From the NCBI GenBank assembly GCA_002914845.1, contig JXTC01000005.1, positions 2,075,851-2,139,850 of the forward strand: 64,000 nt of DNA, written 5' to 3'. The notes under the pieces are model-generated. The model ran no database searches. It saw only the letters and a list, made by a program, of their open reading frames with translations, and had not been told where the DNA came from. Below are positions 21,765-32,980 of this stretch, in pieces. Origin of the DNA: Trema orientale (Eukaryota > Streptophyta > Magnoliopsida > Rosales > Cannabaceae). The stretch's first letter is position 1, and every line of letters begins with the position of its first letter. The position numbers were made by a program, and so were the translations under genes.

Positions 21765-23194
21765 AGCCTTGATGAGAAAGTTTACCAAGAGAGAGATTCT
21801 AAGGCCTGTTGCTACAAGATTTGCTACTGCTTTTTTTAACCTTGCAAAACATGTATGAAGTGAGGCAACATGTATAGGTTGTGCTTTCGCAAATAAATCA
21901 GAAGGAATGAGAGAGTGAGGAAAATAGTTCTAAAGGAATGAGTGTAGTTTATGCTATTAAAACCACAAAACCTTTGGTTGAAGTGTTGAGGTTAGTTGAT
22001 GCAGAGAAAGAACCAGCAATGGGTTACCTCTACAATGCCATGGATTTAGCAAAGAAGAAAATAGCAAAAAACTTGGGTGGAAAAGAAAAAGACTATAAGG
22101 AGATATTGGAGATCATAGATGAGAAATGGGATGTTCAGTTGCATCGACACTTGCATGCTGCTGCATATTATTTGAATCCACATTGTCATTATGATCTAGG
22201 GTTTTCCAATTATTCAGAGATTAAGCTTGGCTTATTCCATTGTATGGACAAACTTATACCCGACCCAAAAGATAGAGTGAAAGCTGACCTCCAATGTAGT
22301 GTTTTTCATAACAAAGAAGGCTTCTTTGGGTTTAACCAAGCTAAACTCACATTTGACAAACGATCTCCTGGTAAGTAAAAGTCTTACATGTAGACTATAT
22401 ATTTTTTCTCTTCAAATCTAATTCCTAAACTAGTGTATGGTGTACCAAATCAAAGTAGTAAATTATATTTATTTACTTTTGATTCAGTTGAATGGTGGAT
22501 TCAATTTGGAGATGGCACCCCAGAGCTATAAAAATTTGCAATCAAAGTATTGGGTCTTACATGTTCATCATCTGGATGTGAGCGAAATTGGAGTAATTAC
22601 AATCAAGTATATACAAAAAGGAGAAATCGCTTGAGTACTTTGAGGATGAACACTTTGGTTTATATAATGTACAATAAAAAGTTGAAAGATAGACATCTAA
22701 AATTGAAATCCCTACAGAATGATGAAGATGCTTTGTTGGTGAATGAGTTGCCATCTGATGATGAATAGCTTATAGGTGAAATTGATGAAGCAGATTCACC
22801 AAAAACAAATAATGAAGAACTTGATGTTGATGTTTTTGGAGAAGGGGATCAACCATCTGGAATAAGTGGAATTCAATCTCGATCAATAGAAAGCCACAAG
22901 AAAACTACTCCAGGAACAAGTAAAGCTGCAGGTTAAAACCAAATTTTAAACTCTATTATATAGTCTATAGTTTAGTAAGTCAACATTCAGTTGCTTGCTT
23001 TAAGTAACACATTATTGACTTTTGTTTTGTGTTCTATTGTTTTAGGGAAGAGAAAGAAACATGTAACAGATGTGGATGATGATGAAGAGGAATGGAATGA
23101 TCTTGATAGTGATGATGGGGAGGATGATAGGGCTATAAGATATGACGATACTTCAGAAGATCCTTCAAGTCATGATGATTTGGATGATTACTAA
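21765..23194 (+). pseudogene. hAT-family transposase, C-terminal remnant
   Basis: Frames in order: a block like MRKFTKREILRPVATRFATA (21769 on), then 21938-22370 with LVEVLRLVDAEKEPAMGYLY and LHRHLHAAAYYLNP, a donor at 22371, an exon from 22488 with WWIQFGDG and the hAT dimerisation signature LTCSSSGCERNWS...KRRNRL, and a last acidic exon 23045-23194 (DDEEEWNDLDSDDGEDD). This order matches the C-terminal half of plant Ac/Tam3-type transposases with a DUF659-like middle. The N-terminal BED zinc finger is missing. In-frame stops occur at 22529 and 22766, and the first block is out of frame with the second, so it is dead. Confidence 0.8.
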
Positions 23195-23509
23195 GTCCAC
23201 TTTGTTCTAGGCTAGGATGGCTTCTAGCTTTTAACTTTTATCCTTTTAAATCTAGAGATTAGACATCTATATTTAATTTAGCATTATGCATTATGAGACA
23301 TTTAGTCGTGTTTGATTTTTAAATTGCGATTTGTTTGAGATTTGAGCTTTTATTTTTGAATGCTAAGATTTATGATGATTTATTGACTTTATTTATCATG
23401 CTTTATAGCTTAGACCTCTAAATGTATTTTTTTTCAACAAAATTTAAGGCTTACACCTCGCCTCACTAAGACAAAACGCCTTGGTACTCAAACTAGCTTT
23501 TTTAAACAT
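23195..23509. other. AT-rich DNA after the hAT remnant
   Basis: No gene seen. The phrase around CCTCGCCTCACTAAGACAAAACGCC (23457 on) resembles hAT-element flanking repeats, but I cannot define an end. Confidence 0.3.
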
Positions 23510-23936
23510 TGTTTATTATAATGAATAATAATAATAATAATAATTCATGACAATAAAGAACGGGAACAAAAATTATACAAAATCAAATGATTAAAAAAGA
23601 AAAAAATAAAAGGGAAAGAAGAAGAGGGCAATATGTGTATGTATACTGATCTGGCAAGATTTCCAATTCCTATTAGTGTTTACAAGACAATCCTGCAAAC
23701 TTAGTAAAGAGGCAAAATATGAGGGTTTAGAGTTTAAAGATTTAAGAAATTACAAAATTTAGAATTTTGGGTTTTAGGGACGAGAATGGGAGTACCTGTA
23801 AGGCGAGGTAGAGAGAAGAGCACTCATTGAGCTGTTTGACGTTGTCGTCGACGTCGTCTGCATCGCTCTGGTGAAGAGGAGTTGGAGCTGCAGTTGGAGT
23901 TGGAGTTGAAGGTGGCTGTGATTGTTTGCTCCCCAT
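23510..23936 (-). pseudogene. COA4-like partial copy G4 (exons 1 and 2, inverted)
   Basis: On the minus strand: exon 1 23936-23796 (47 codons from MGSKQSQPP, ending YLALQ) and exon 2 23692-23647, followed by intron 2 sequence that stops near 23510. Exon 3, with the second CX9C pair's last cysteine, is absent, so the protein would be incomplete. The exon 2 donor context has changed (ATCA then GTATAC; ATCG in G1 and G2). The frame is otherwise open. It lies inverted beside T3, mirroring the arrangement of T2 with G2. Confidence 0.7.
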
Positions 23937-24217
23937 TGGATTTGGGTTTTGGGGTCGTCTGGTTTGGTGTGGTGGTTTTACAGCCTTGTCCTTTTCTTGT
24001 AAGTAACTTTGACCTCTTTTTTTTTAATAGGTAAATTAGACCTTTTATATTATGTTTTATCATTTTTTTTAGGTGGAATGCCTAAAATCTATGATTAATT
24101 AAAGAGACATGAAAATTTTCATTTGTCATAGTAATTATCTTAGAAAACATTTTCTAAATTTATTTCCTTTTTTATTAGTATTAAAACGATATAAATTAGT
24201 TAAATTTAAACAACGTG
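23937..24217 (-). repeat. 5' flank of G4, shared with G2
   Basis: Reverse complement of about 19283-19555, with a direct join to the start codon region. The join just after CCCCAAAACCCAAA skips the ~370 bp found upstream of G2. Confidence 0.7.
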
Positions 24218-25463
24218 CACTACAAGAAAATAAGACATTTACCTACACATATATGTGTAGGTAAAAATTAGATATGTGTAAAGAAAGATCTTTCCCTACG
24301 CATACCATAAGTGAAGAGATGTGTAGGTGTAGAACTGTAGGTAAATCTATGACCACAACAAATATTTTGAAAGTAATATTATCATTTAGTCAAAATATAA
24401 ACAGCATGGTAACATACACACAATACCACAAGATGTGCCCCAAATATAATATTGCAAATAATAAGAACTTCAATGTTCTGTACAGTCTGCTAGAGAAAGA
24501 CCAAAGAATGAAATATTAAAGGAACTTGCTTGAGTGCTAGAAACTTTGAAAGACAAGTTCTAACATAATGCCTAACGAGACAATTTAGAAGGCAATTGCT
24601 TGCTTAGAGTTTTTATCGTAGCATTGGAAGGAAAAGGACTTGCATATATTCTGAAAACAGATAAATTTTTCTTTACCAATATAGAATCCAGAGCAATAAT
24701 GATAAGCTGAAAAGCCAAACAAGATCAAGGATGATTATTCTCCAATTTGGTCGCACCTAGCTAGAAATTTCTCTATAAAATTTCTGTGATATTTGAATTT
24801 CCTTAGATATCATAACTAATGAATATATATATCAGAGGCAGAACAATAAATTGATAAAATTAAATCAAATGCTTTTATCTTATCATTTATAAAAAAATGT
24901 ATCTTATCCAATAACAAAACGCAGAGTTTGAAATAATGTTATCTTGATTAGAGCGCAGAGGAATTATGGTCTATAGAAAACTTATAGTACATAGTGGTTG
25001 AAGGTTTAGCAATAAAGGATTTGAGAAGCACAAAGTCTTAAAAAAAATAAAAAAATAAAAAAAGAAAAGAAAAACAAGTCTATGGAATTTAGAGGGAAAA
25101 ACAAAGGATATTGATGATGAAGACTAGAAATTGATTAACGCTATTAAGATTGAATCATTTTATAAATAATGCAACTCAAACTTAAAAATTATTGTATGTG
25201 ATTCTAGCTAACTCTAAATAATATAGGCATATGCAGAAGAATCTTTCACAAAGAAAAAAGAAAAGAAAACTAAAATTATTAACCAAATACGACGAGACTT
25301 CTCACTCAATAGCAGTCCACCAAAAACAATAGATAATTCATTACTAACAAATATACCTAGAGTGACAAAAAAGAATCAAAATATAGAGATGACAAAAAAA
25401 AATCCTAAATAAACGAAAAGTAAAGTTGAAACATATAATCATACAAACTTAAAGAGGAAAAAA

Positions 25464-25497
<34 letters not shown>

Positions 25498-26331
25498 CAT
25501 ACCAGGAGAAAAGGAGAAAATTATAAAAAGTGAAAAGAACAGAGTAGTGGGTAGTGCTTGCGGACAGAGAGCGAGAAGAGGGATGGATTTGGGGAAACCT
25601 TTGAGACTTGACACATCACAATTTGGAGTCATCGAAGGTCTAGGCATCTACTCCTTCTTCATCGTCTGATCTCCCTTTCATCTCGCACTAACGACAAAGC
25701 AAAGAAAGATAAGTTTAGTTGGATGACGGAGAGAGCTGGAAGGGAGGGGAGGGTGTGAGGTTGAGTGAGAGAAAGATGCAAAATCTGGGTAGCGGTGTCA
25801 GAAAGATAAGAGATGGGGTAGGGTTTCTCTTTATTAAATGAGAGAGAAGATATGAGAATGGCAGATACAGAGATGACAAGATGGAAACCCACATTGGCCG
25901 GTGCCATGGCATATATTTCAATGTCAACATATATGTGTCATTAGGTGGGGTATACAAGTGCAATTTAATTATAAATTATTCTGGTTAAATGTTTTATATA
26001 TATACTTACTCTACACGTGGTAAAATATTACAAGAAAATAATTAATATAAAAGCCCCATCACTTGCTACAGTGGCAAAACAATAATACAGAACTTTATTA
26101 TTAGCTGGAAAAATTGGAGCCAAAATAGAATTTTGGGAGGGAAAGTTCCCTCCAATATATGTATTAGTAAAATTCATTACTTTCACATCAAATGTATAAA
26201 CTAACAACATTACTTACACATATTTTACCCACATATTAAAAAAAAATATGTGTAGGTAAAATATATTTTTACCTACACATAATTATGTGTAGGTAAAATA
26301 TGTATAACTAAAAGTCTTATTTCTTGCATTG
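24218..26331 (-). mobile_element. CACTA-like non-autonomous element, copy T3 (inverted)
   Basis: 2114 bp, the inverted full-length partner of T1 (2112 bp), with small indels and perhaps 5% divergence by eye. Inner end CACTACAAGAAAATAAGAC at 24218; outer end, read inward, CAATGCAAGAAATAAGAC. A palindrome of about 28 bp (TTTACCTACACATA and its complement) lies at 24238-24265. No transposase. T1 and T3 together form an inverted repeat with arms of about 2.1 kb. Confidence 0.8.
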
Positions 26332-26334
26332 GTA

Positions 26335-28414
26335 CTTTCTTAGGATATAACTTAAATCACAAGGGTTTCAAGTGCTTAGATCCTAAAGGAAGAATTTACG
26401 TATCTCGTGATGTTATCTTCAATGAAGTAGTCTTTCCTTACTCTAAGTCTATGTCAGTCACTACTAGTCTTTAAGTTTCTACTGAATTAATACCTCCTTC
26501 ATAATCTATTCCCATTGTTTTTTCTCGTACTGCTTCTGGTTCGTCTTCTTTTGTGCAGAATCCCGTTGGTTCAACACCTGTGGTCTCCTCCAGTGAAGTT
26601 GTTACAGTAGTAGCTCCTGTTTCAGCAGACGTTCCGGTTTCAGCAGCTGTTTTTCCGGTTTCAGCAGCAGCTCCTGTTCCTCCTGGACATTCTATGCAAA
26701 CTAGATCTAGGAAAAAGTCTGCTGTTTTGGACAATGCAATAACTGTATCTTCTACAGCACCACCACCTTATTTTCAAGTTATGTCTTCTCCTCCTATTAC
26801 ACATCCTATGCAGACAAGGTCTAAATCTGGTATACACAAGCCTAAAGTATATCTAACTACCAAAGAACCAACTTCAGTCCAAGAAGCTCTTCAACATCCT
26901 CAATGGAAAGATGCTATGACAGGAGAATTTTCAGCGTTACTCAGAAATAATACATGGACATTGGTGCCTTTTCCTACTGATCGGAAAGTTATAGGTTGTA
27001 AATGGGTTTACAAGGTGAAGGAAAATCCAGATAGTAGTATTCAAAGATACAAGGACGACTCGTAGCTAAGGGATTTCACCAAGTAGCAGGTTTTGACTTC
27101 ACTGAGACATTTAGTCCAGTTATCAAACCTTCTACAATTTGGCTGGTTCTCTCTTATGCTCTATACAAAGGCTGGATAATCACGCAACTTGATGTTAATA
27201 ATGCTTTTCTCAATAGAGATTTGCTTGAGGACGTATATATGTCACAACCACCTAGTTTTGAAGATTCCCAACAACCGAACTCGGTTTGTAAGCTTATTAA
27301 AGCATTATATGGCCTCAAACAAGCTCCTAGAGCTTGGTTTGACAAGCTTCGTGCTGCATTAGAAGAATTTGGTTTTGTCTCTGTAAAATCATATCAATCA
27401 TTATTTCTTCGACTTACCCCTGCTCATTCCACTCTTATTCTAGTCTATGTTGATGACATCTTAGTGTCTGGGAGTGATGCTACTGTTATAACCTCACTGG
27501 TTACTCAACTTTATGATCGTTTTTCCCTTAAGGATCTGGGCAACATTAACTACTTCCTTGGCATCAAAGTGGAACATACTACCGACGGTGGGTTACATCT
27601 CAATCAGACCAAGTATATCACAGATTTGTTGTACAAGGCAAAAATACAAAATGCTAATGGGCTGCCTACACCAATGACTAGTGGTGAGCGAATTATCATC
27701 TTTTGGTAGTGACCCTGTTGCTGATCCTCAACTCTATCGGAGTATAGTGGGTGCTCTTCAATATACAACAATAACAAGATTAGAAATTTCCTTTTCTATA
27801 AATAAAGTTTGTCAATTTATGCAAAATCCACTTAAATCTCACTGGAGAACTGTTAAGAGAATTCTTATATATCTAAGAGGAACACTCGATCATGGTTTAC
27901 ACCTTCGAAAGCCCACTCATCTTAATTTAGTTGGCTTCTTTGATGCAGATTGGGCATCCGATCCTGATGATAGGAGGTCTACCACTGGTTTCTGCTTATT
28001 TTTTGGTGATAACTTGATCTCATGGGCATCTAAGAAACAAGGAACAGTCTCTCACAATAGTACTGAGGCAGAGTATCAAAATGTGGTAGCACTAATAGCT
28101 GAGATAACATGGATTCAATCCCTATTGACTGAGCTGCAAATTCTACAATCTCAAATTCCTGTACTCTGGTGTGATAACCTTAGTACTGTCCTAATGTCTG
28201 CCAATCCAGTTCTTCACGCTAGAGACAAACATATAGAGCTGGATCTCTATTTTGTCCGAGAGAAGGTGATGCAGAAAGCACTAGAGATTAGGCATGTTCC
28301 ATCTTATGATCAAACTACAGATATTCTAACTAAGGCTATTACTAGTTCCAGATTCCACTTTTTGAAAAGCAAACTCAGTGTTGAATTTCTATCTGCTCTG
28401 AGTTTGAGGAGGGC
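26335..28414 (+). mobile_element. Copia A: reverse transcriptase and RNase H part
   Basis: Separate frames carry a Ser/Pro/Val-rich linker, the start of reverse transcriptase (26553-27065, with NNTWTLVPFP and GCKWVYKVK), its catalytic region (27221-27709, with LYGLKQAPRAW and YVDDIL), and RNase H (27681-28414, with DADWASDPDDRRSTTG and STEAEY). The copia assignment is clear. It is a fossil with a few breaks. Confidence 0.85.
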
Positions 28415-28599
28415 TGTTGAGTGTAATCATACCACTTAGACAAATTAGTTAGATAGTTAGAATTTAATTTCAGTTGTTAGAGGTTAGTTACAGGTTCTGT
28501 TTTGTAATATCAGTTTCTATAAAAAGCCTATTATACTACTCAGTCTTTAATCGATAAAAAAATCAGTTTCTTCAGTTACTCTTTCTCAGAAATCTAACA
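28415..28599 (+). repeat. Right LTR of copia A
   Basis: 185 bp, TGTTGAG...CTAACA, followed by the target duplication AACAC at 28600-28604, which matches 3399-3403. Confidence 0.9.
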
Positions 28600-29460
28600 A
28601 ACACCTACTACGTACACAAGATCTAACAAGTCAGAACAAGAGTGCAAGCATAATATATAACAATAATATGTGAATATGATAATGCGCGAATGTAATAAGA
28701 GGTTTCTAACCTGGATTAAAGAGGTTGCGATAAAAGTTACGAGACCGGTGAATACTAATGGTCCAAGAAAGCTCAGGTTCTTGGCATTCTTAGCAGCCCA
28801 GATGGCGTAGCTGGTCAAGGATAAAGTAGCTAATGAGGTTATAGCATCAAGTCTTTAAGCACAATCAATCCTCCTGCTAGATCAGTACTAGTACACTCCA
28901 TAAGAACATTAAAAAGAAATCATGTGATGCAATTTCACAAAAGAGGATATATATATATATATGGGCACCAATCCGGTAGGTAATTTTTTCTTTTACCTAT
29001 GCATAGGTATCAATTGGACCAATAGAAAATTTTTTTACACATATTTTTATATTAAAAAATAAGAGAGAGAAAAAGTATTAATGATGCACGTCTTTTCATA
29101 TATTTCATTTTAGCTGTTAGATTATTGTTAGATGATGATCCAATGGCTAGAAAAAAAATACTTACACATAGGTAAAAGAAAAAAAAAATACCTACAGGAT
29201 TGGCAACCATATATATATATATGAATATATATACTGACCATATATTTTGCTCACAGAACAAGCGTAAATGTGAAATGTCTAGTCCAAGAAGAAAAGTGAT
29301 GCTGCAAAATAAAACAGTGGGTGTTCTGTATACTAATCCCACGAAACTTGCACCGTGCCCTCGAAAACTCAGGCCCAAATGAACCCAAAAGGATTCGAAC
29401 CATCCACTTGGGAGGGATTACTAGTATTACTACCGATCCCAAGTTTTTATTATCACTAGA
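28600..29460 (-). pseudogene. LFG copy C: exon 3, intron and start of exon 4
   Basis: Exon 3 lies at 28873-28711 (minus), with SLTSYAIWAAKNAKNLSFLG and PLVFTGLVT, matching exon 3 of copies A and B. It is 5 bp longer than in copy A and shifts frame near its start. The donor GTTAGA follows. The intron leads to the exon 4 start at about 28607, where GAG of copies A and B reads TAG, and the copia element follows at once. The flank to about 29460 matches intron 1 regions of copies A and B (for example the TTCGAACCATCCACTTGGGAG block). No exon 1 or 2 is found. The gene is dead. Confidence 0.75.
28963..29208. mobile_element. MITE, 246 bp, in LFG copy C
   Basis: Inverted ends GGGCACCAATCCGGTAGGTA and GGTTGCCAATCCTGTAGGTA, inserted in an AT dinucleotide run that hides the exact target duplication (ATAT-type on both sides). 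Probably Mutator- or hAT-derived. Absent from copies A and B. Confidence 0.65.
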
Positions 29461-30049
29461 ACCCCGTTGGTGTTCTTAACAGTCTAACTTACTTATAAAT
29501 AGGCTTTGTACCCAATGATCAAAATAATACGTCATGTTTGTCTAATACCATGTTAGTTAAGACATGACCTGTATTGACTAAAACATAGACGAAACCGGTC
29601 TCGTTACCATTAAGGGGACTATATCTGTGACCTGTCTTTATATAAAATGTATAAATCTATGATAAATTAAGGGAATCACTGGATAGTGAGACTTGCACTA
29701 GATCTTAATTCAATTGGTTTCGTTCCTTTTGTTTTTGGCTCAATAAAGGAAAGTGAATTGGAGAGTCAATATCATAAGAAGAATATCATGATCTTTAATT
29801 TCTCTTTTAAAAACAAAATGAAGAAAAACAATATATAGTGTTTCCCTTATGTTTTATTATATTAATTACAATCCTTGTGTTGAACTTATAAAATACCTTT
29901 TTTTGAGACAGAGAGAGGTATGCTCTTGCTTTTTACATATGTGAGTCATTCTTGGAAAGGGTCAGGTTGCTTGGTTGATGAGACAATTATCCGGTACATA
30001 ATAGTTCTCTGTAAAATATTAAACAGAGAGTGAAGGGGATAATAATCTT
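29461..30049. other. Unassigned AT-rich DNA
   Basis: No gene or repeat recognised. It lies upstream of LFG copy C in that gene's direction, where an exon 1 would be expected, but none is visible. Confidence 0.4.
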
Positions 30050-32980
30050 CCGTGGCCTTTAAGGGCCAATGTTCTGTCCTTGTATTGTATTGCCTTTGGT
30101 TCAGCCCGAGCACTTGAATTTTGAAGGCATATATGCTTTGTTATACGACAAGATTAAATTGTCGAAATGTTGTCGAGTGGACCACAATCCATCTTCCCTC
30201 CATCACAGGGCATGGTAAGTTACCTTGCAGCTTTATTTTGCTTGAATTAAATAGTAAGAAGAATCTGTTTTAATTGAATTTGAATGCCGCCAATATTGAT
30301 TTTTACTATGCTAATGATTTGTGTGGTGATACTGATGGGTTAGAGCCTGAGGTGGTTGCAAGTGCATCTCCATCTCTAGGAGGATTGTTGGACTCACTAA
30401 CTGGTAGTATAGGAATATAAGGATTCTCCTCAAGGAAAAAACCCGTTGCTGCGGCAGTTGCAACCCCGAAACCCTCCAGCACTGCTTTGTCAGGAGAGAT
30501 AGCATTAAATACTCGTAGGATTGGCACAAGCCCTTTGGGTAAAGATGCATTTTGAACTTCCAAAACAATTCATGCCCTTTTGTTGGTAACTTTTATTCCG
30601 GTATTTCTCATCACGTATTTATTATTGCTTTTTTCTGCGTCAGATCTTCCTCCTCAGACCTAAAGCAACCAGCTCCGAAGCTGTGTCTTTACTAAGGAAA
30701 CCAGAGTTTGTTCACAATTCATGAGATTGTTCAGGCTGCCATGTATGACTGAGATGAAAGTCCTTATAGAATATCCATATCTGGTCAAAGAAGCTGTCAT
30801 TCAAAGTTAGAAGGTTTGTCTGACGTGTCATTCCCCTTGACAAGGTTCAAAAGAAATCACACTGAAGTTTTATCCTTTCTACCTTGTGCTCAGATTCCAA
30901 AACATGGTGTGGATAAGCAGGCTGTGATGTTTTCTCCACCCTTGGATATGGTGGGATTTTACAAATACGTCAATGGTTTCTGAAGACAAAGATGCATCTT
31001 TTGTTCAAATTGTTGTTAATGCAAGGTAATAAATCACCTCTGAAACATGGAGTTTTGTACGATGATAATGCCTTCTCCTAGGAGAAGAATTATGTCCTTT
31101 GATGGGACTCCTTCAATGGGAATAGTTTCAATCAGTGAGCATTCAATTGTATGGAAAAATTTAACAAGTGGTCGGGACCTTGGTGGGAGAAGTGTTGAGG
31201 CAAACATTCCCTTGAGCAGTGTGATTTGCACCGTGGCAAGTTCAAACATTTCCTTATTCTAGTTCGGCCTATGGAAGCATAGCTGATATGCAGAAAGTGA
31301 TATTGATACCGATGGTTCTAATAATATGTAAAGGTTGGTGAATGCTTGATTTATTGGAGAAAATGAAAAAGGATCTTTGTCCAGCTGGTGTGGAAGAGCC
31401 ATTTTGCTGGAAAGCATATAACTATACTAAGGTATTAACGCATTAAGTTGAGCATCTTGTATTTAAATCACTCTGCTTAAGCCAGTTTTTGGTCATATGC
31501 TTAGGAATATCTAAAAGTCGAGTTGGATACTATTCCAAATGATATGACAAATGCTTCCTGTGTTTAGTTTGTTCGAGAGAAAGCATTAGGAATCAACCAA
31601 TTAATGCTTATCAGGCAACGCCTTGAATCCGTCGCTTCGCTCATTTTTCATGTACACATTTCTTGTTTTTAATGAGATGCATCTGGAGAAAGCTATTTTC
31701 AGACAAAAAGTTGGTATTAGGAAATGGCTCAGTAGTTTTTGTTGCATCTTAGATAAAGAATTAGCTTTATTAATAACAGGGATTTTTCATACTTATCATA
31801 GGTATCGCTAGAAGTAGTCCGGGCTGCATTATCTGGAATAGCAATTGATCCGAAATCTGTAAGTTGACCCTCTAGTTTCTAATCAAGGTTTTGTGTCTAC
31901 GTGGTCTTTTGAAACTGCCAAATATCGATTGTTTTCTTGCTCTTTATAACTATTTGTGCTATGTGCAGTTAAGTAATTATCCAGCTGTTAAACCACCCGT
32001 GGAGTTATCAACCCAAGCGGGTCTTTTTTGTTTGTTTATTATATTCAATAACTCTTTAACTTGCTCGATTCGTAAGCATTGTAGAGCAGTCATATGATCT
32101 GTGAATGCCTCAGTTTCTTATCTATTGATATGGACATAATTAACTAGTTTGATGTGCATGCATTGAGATGTCTTTTTAATCACCTTTTTTATTTCAAAAT
32201 CTTCCATTAAGTTGATCTATCGTTTATGATCCTTGTAGATAGCTGAATTCTCAAGCTCTTTCGGCAAGTTTCAATAGAATAGACTTAACTTTTTAAATAT
32301 ATACTTCCAGATCCAGCGTATTCACTCTATTCTTGACCAACAGGTTATTACTTCTGGAGATTATATTCCATGGAATACATTAGGTCCATGTCCATCAGCA
32401 GTTGTAGCAAAAGTAATGGATATGGTTATCGAGGAACACAGAAACAGATGAATTCAGTGGCAGATATGTTTTCAATGGTAGGCAGAGGCCAAGTTCTCAC
32501 ACCCTTGTCTTTTTGGCCTTCCAAATGTTCCAAATAATTAGCACTCTTATTTGCCACATGACATATGCTTCAGCGCTTAGTTTTTTTAAATAAGCATCGC
32601 CCTCTTTTCCAAAGACCAATAATTTCTCATGTTTATAAATAAACCATATTGTCTTCAAAGGCAGAAACAGATGACCATCCCATCTTGACAAAAAAGTTCT
32701 TTTTGCTTAAATATTGCCAACATGGTTTATTGCCCGCTTATCTTCATCTTGATGTTGCCACGGTGGTCTCCAGTTGTCCCAAAATAAAGAAGTTAAGTTG
32801 CATGTTGAGAAGTGAAAAGTCAGCCAGAGGACCAAAACGAAGCCAGGCTCCATTATTTCCTTATCTCTGCGTTGACCTTATATATGTAACTCTTTGCGCA
32901 CACTGGATTTTCTGCTGTTACAAGCCTGACCACACAACCAAACTTGGCACTTTCAAGAAACTCTTGTAATCTTTTCTTTA
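30050..32980. pseudogene. Unknown repeat X, copy 2 (decayed gene)
   Basis: The first 730 bp match copy 1 at 1740-2640. On the minus strand 30563-30306 is open for 85 codons (MEVQNASLPKGLVPI, later GFGVATAAATGFF) and differs from copy 1 partly at third positions. Further on, plus-strand exon-like pieces flanked by good splice sites occur, for example 31803-31858 (SLEVVRAALSGIAIDPKS) and about 32312-32477 (IQRIHSILDQQVITSGDYIP), plus a frame at 32661-32969. I do not recognise either set, and two different genes on opposite strands may be mixed. Internal stops make function unlikely. Confidence 0.4.

Larger units (their letters stand above)
5939..26331. mobile_element. 20.4 kb composite CACTA-like block carrying host genes
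   Basis: Copia homology stops at 5938 and resumes after 26331, and the DNA between starts and ends with inverted copies of one element, T1 and T3. The outer ends read CAATGCAAGAAATAAGAC on both sides, read inward. They are flanked by ATA (5936-5938) and GTA (26332-26334), near-matching 3-bp direct repeats. Inner ends of the same elements read CACTACAAGAAAATAAGAC, a classic CACTA (En/Spm) terminus. Individually T1 (flanks ATA/GGG) and T3 (flanks GTG/GTA) show no duplication, so the outer pair fits best as the ends of one mobile unit. Cargo: COA4-like copies, an MsrB gene, partial T2, a hAT remnant and MITEs. No CACTA transposase is visible, so mobilisation would have been in trans. Stepwise nested insertions plus rearrangement remain an alternative. 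Confidence 0.65.
3404..28599 (+). mobile_element. Ty1/copia LTR retrotransposon A, split by a 20 kb insertion
   Basis: A copia element bounded by two 185-bp LTRs (3404-3588 and 28415-28599), each starting TGTTGAG and ending CTAACA, with a 5-bp target duplication AACAC at 3399-3403 and 28600-28604. The primer site TGGTATCAGAGC follows the left LTR directly. A purine-rich tract (GAGGAGGGC) precedes the right LTR. Gag, protease and integrase lie left of the insertion; reverse transcriptase and RNase H lie right of it, which is the copia order. Without the insertion the element is about 4.8 kb. I count about ten mismatches between the LTRs, so it is old, perhaps one to a few million years under usual plant rates. 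It is broken by the large insertion plus a handful of smaller lesions. Short LTRs suggest an Ale/Retrofit-like lineage, which I cannot confirm. Confidence 0.9.

Noticed and set aside
32497-32691. 64-codon minus frame in X2
   Set aside because: It overlaps plus-strand exon-like pieces with better splice sites and matches no family I know.
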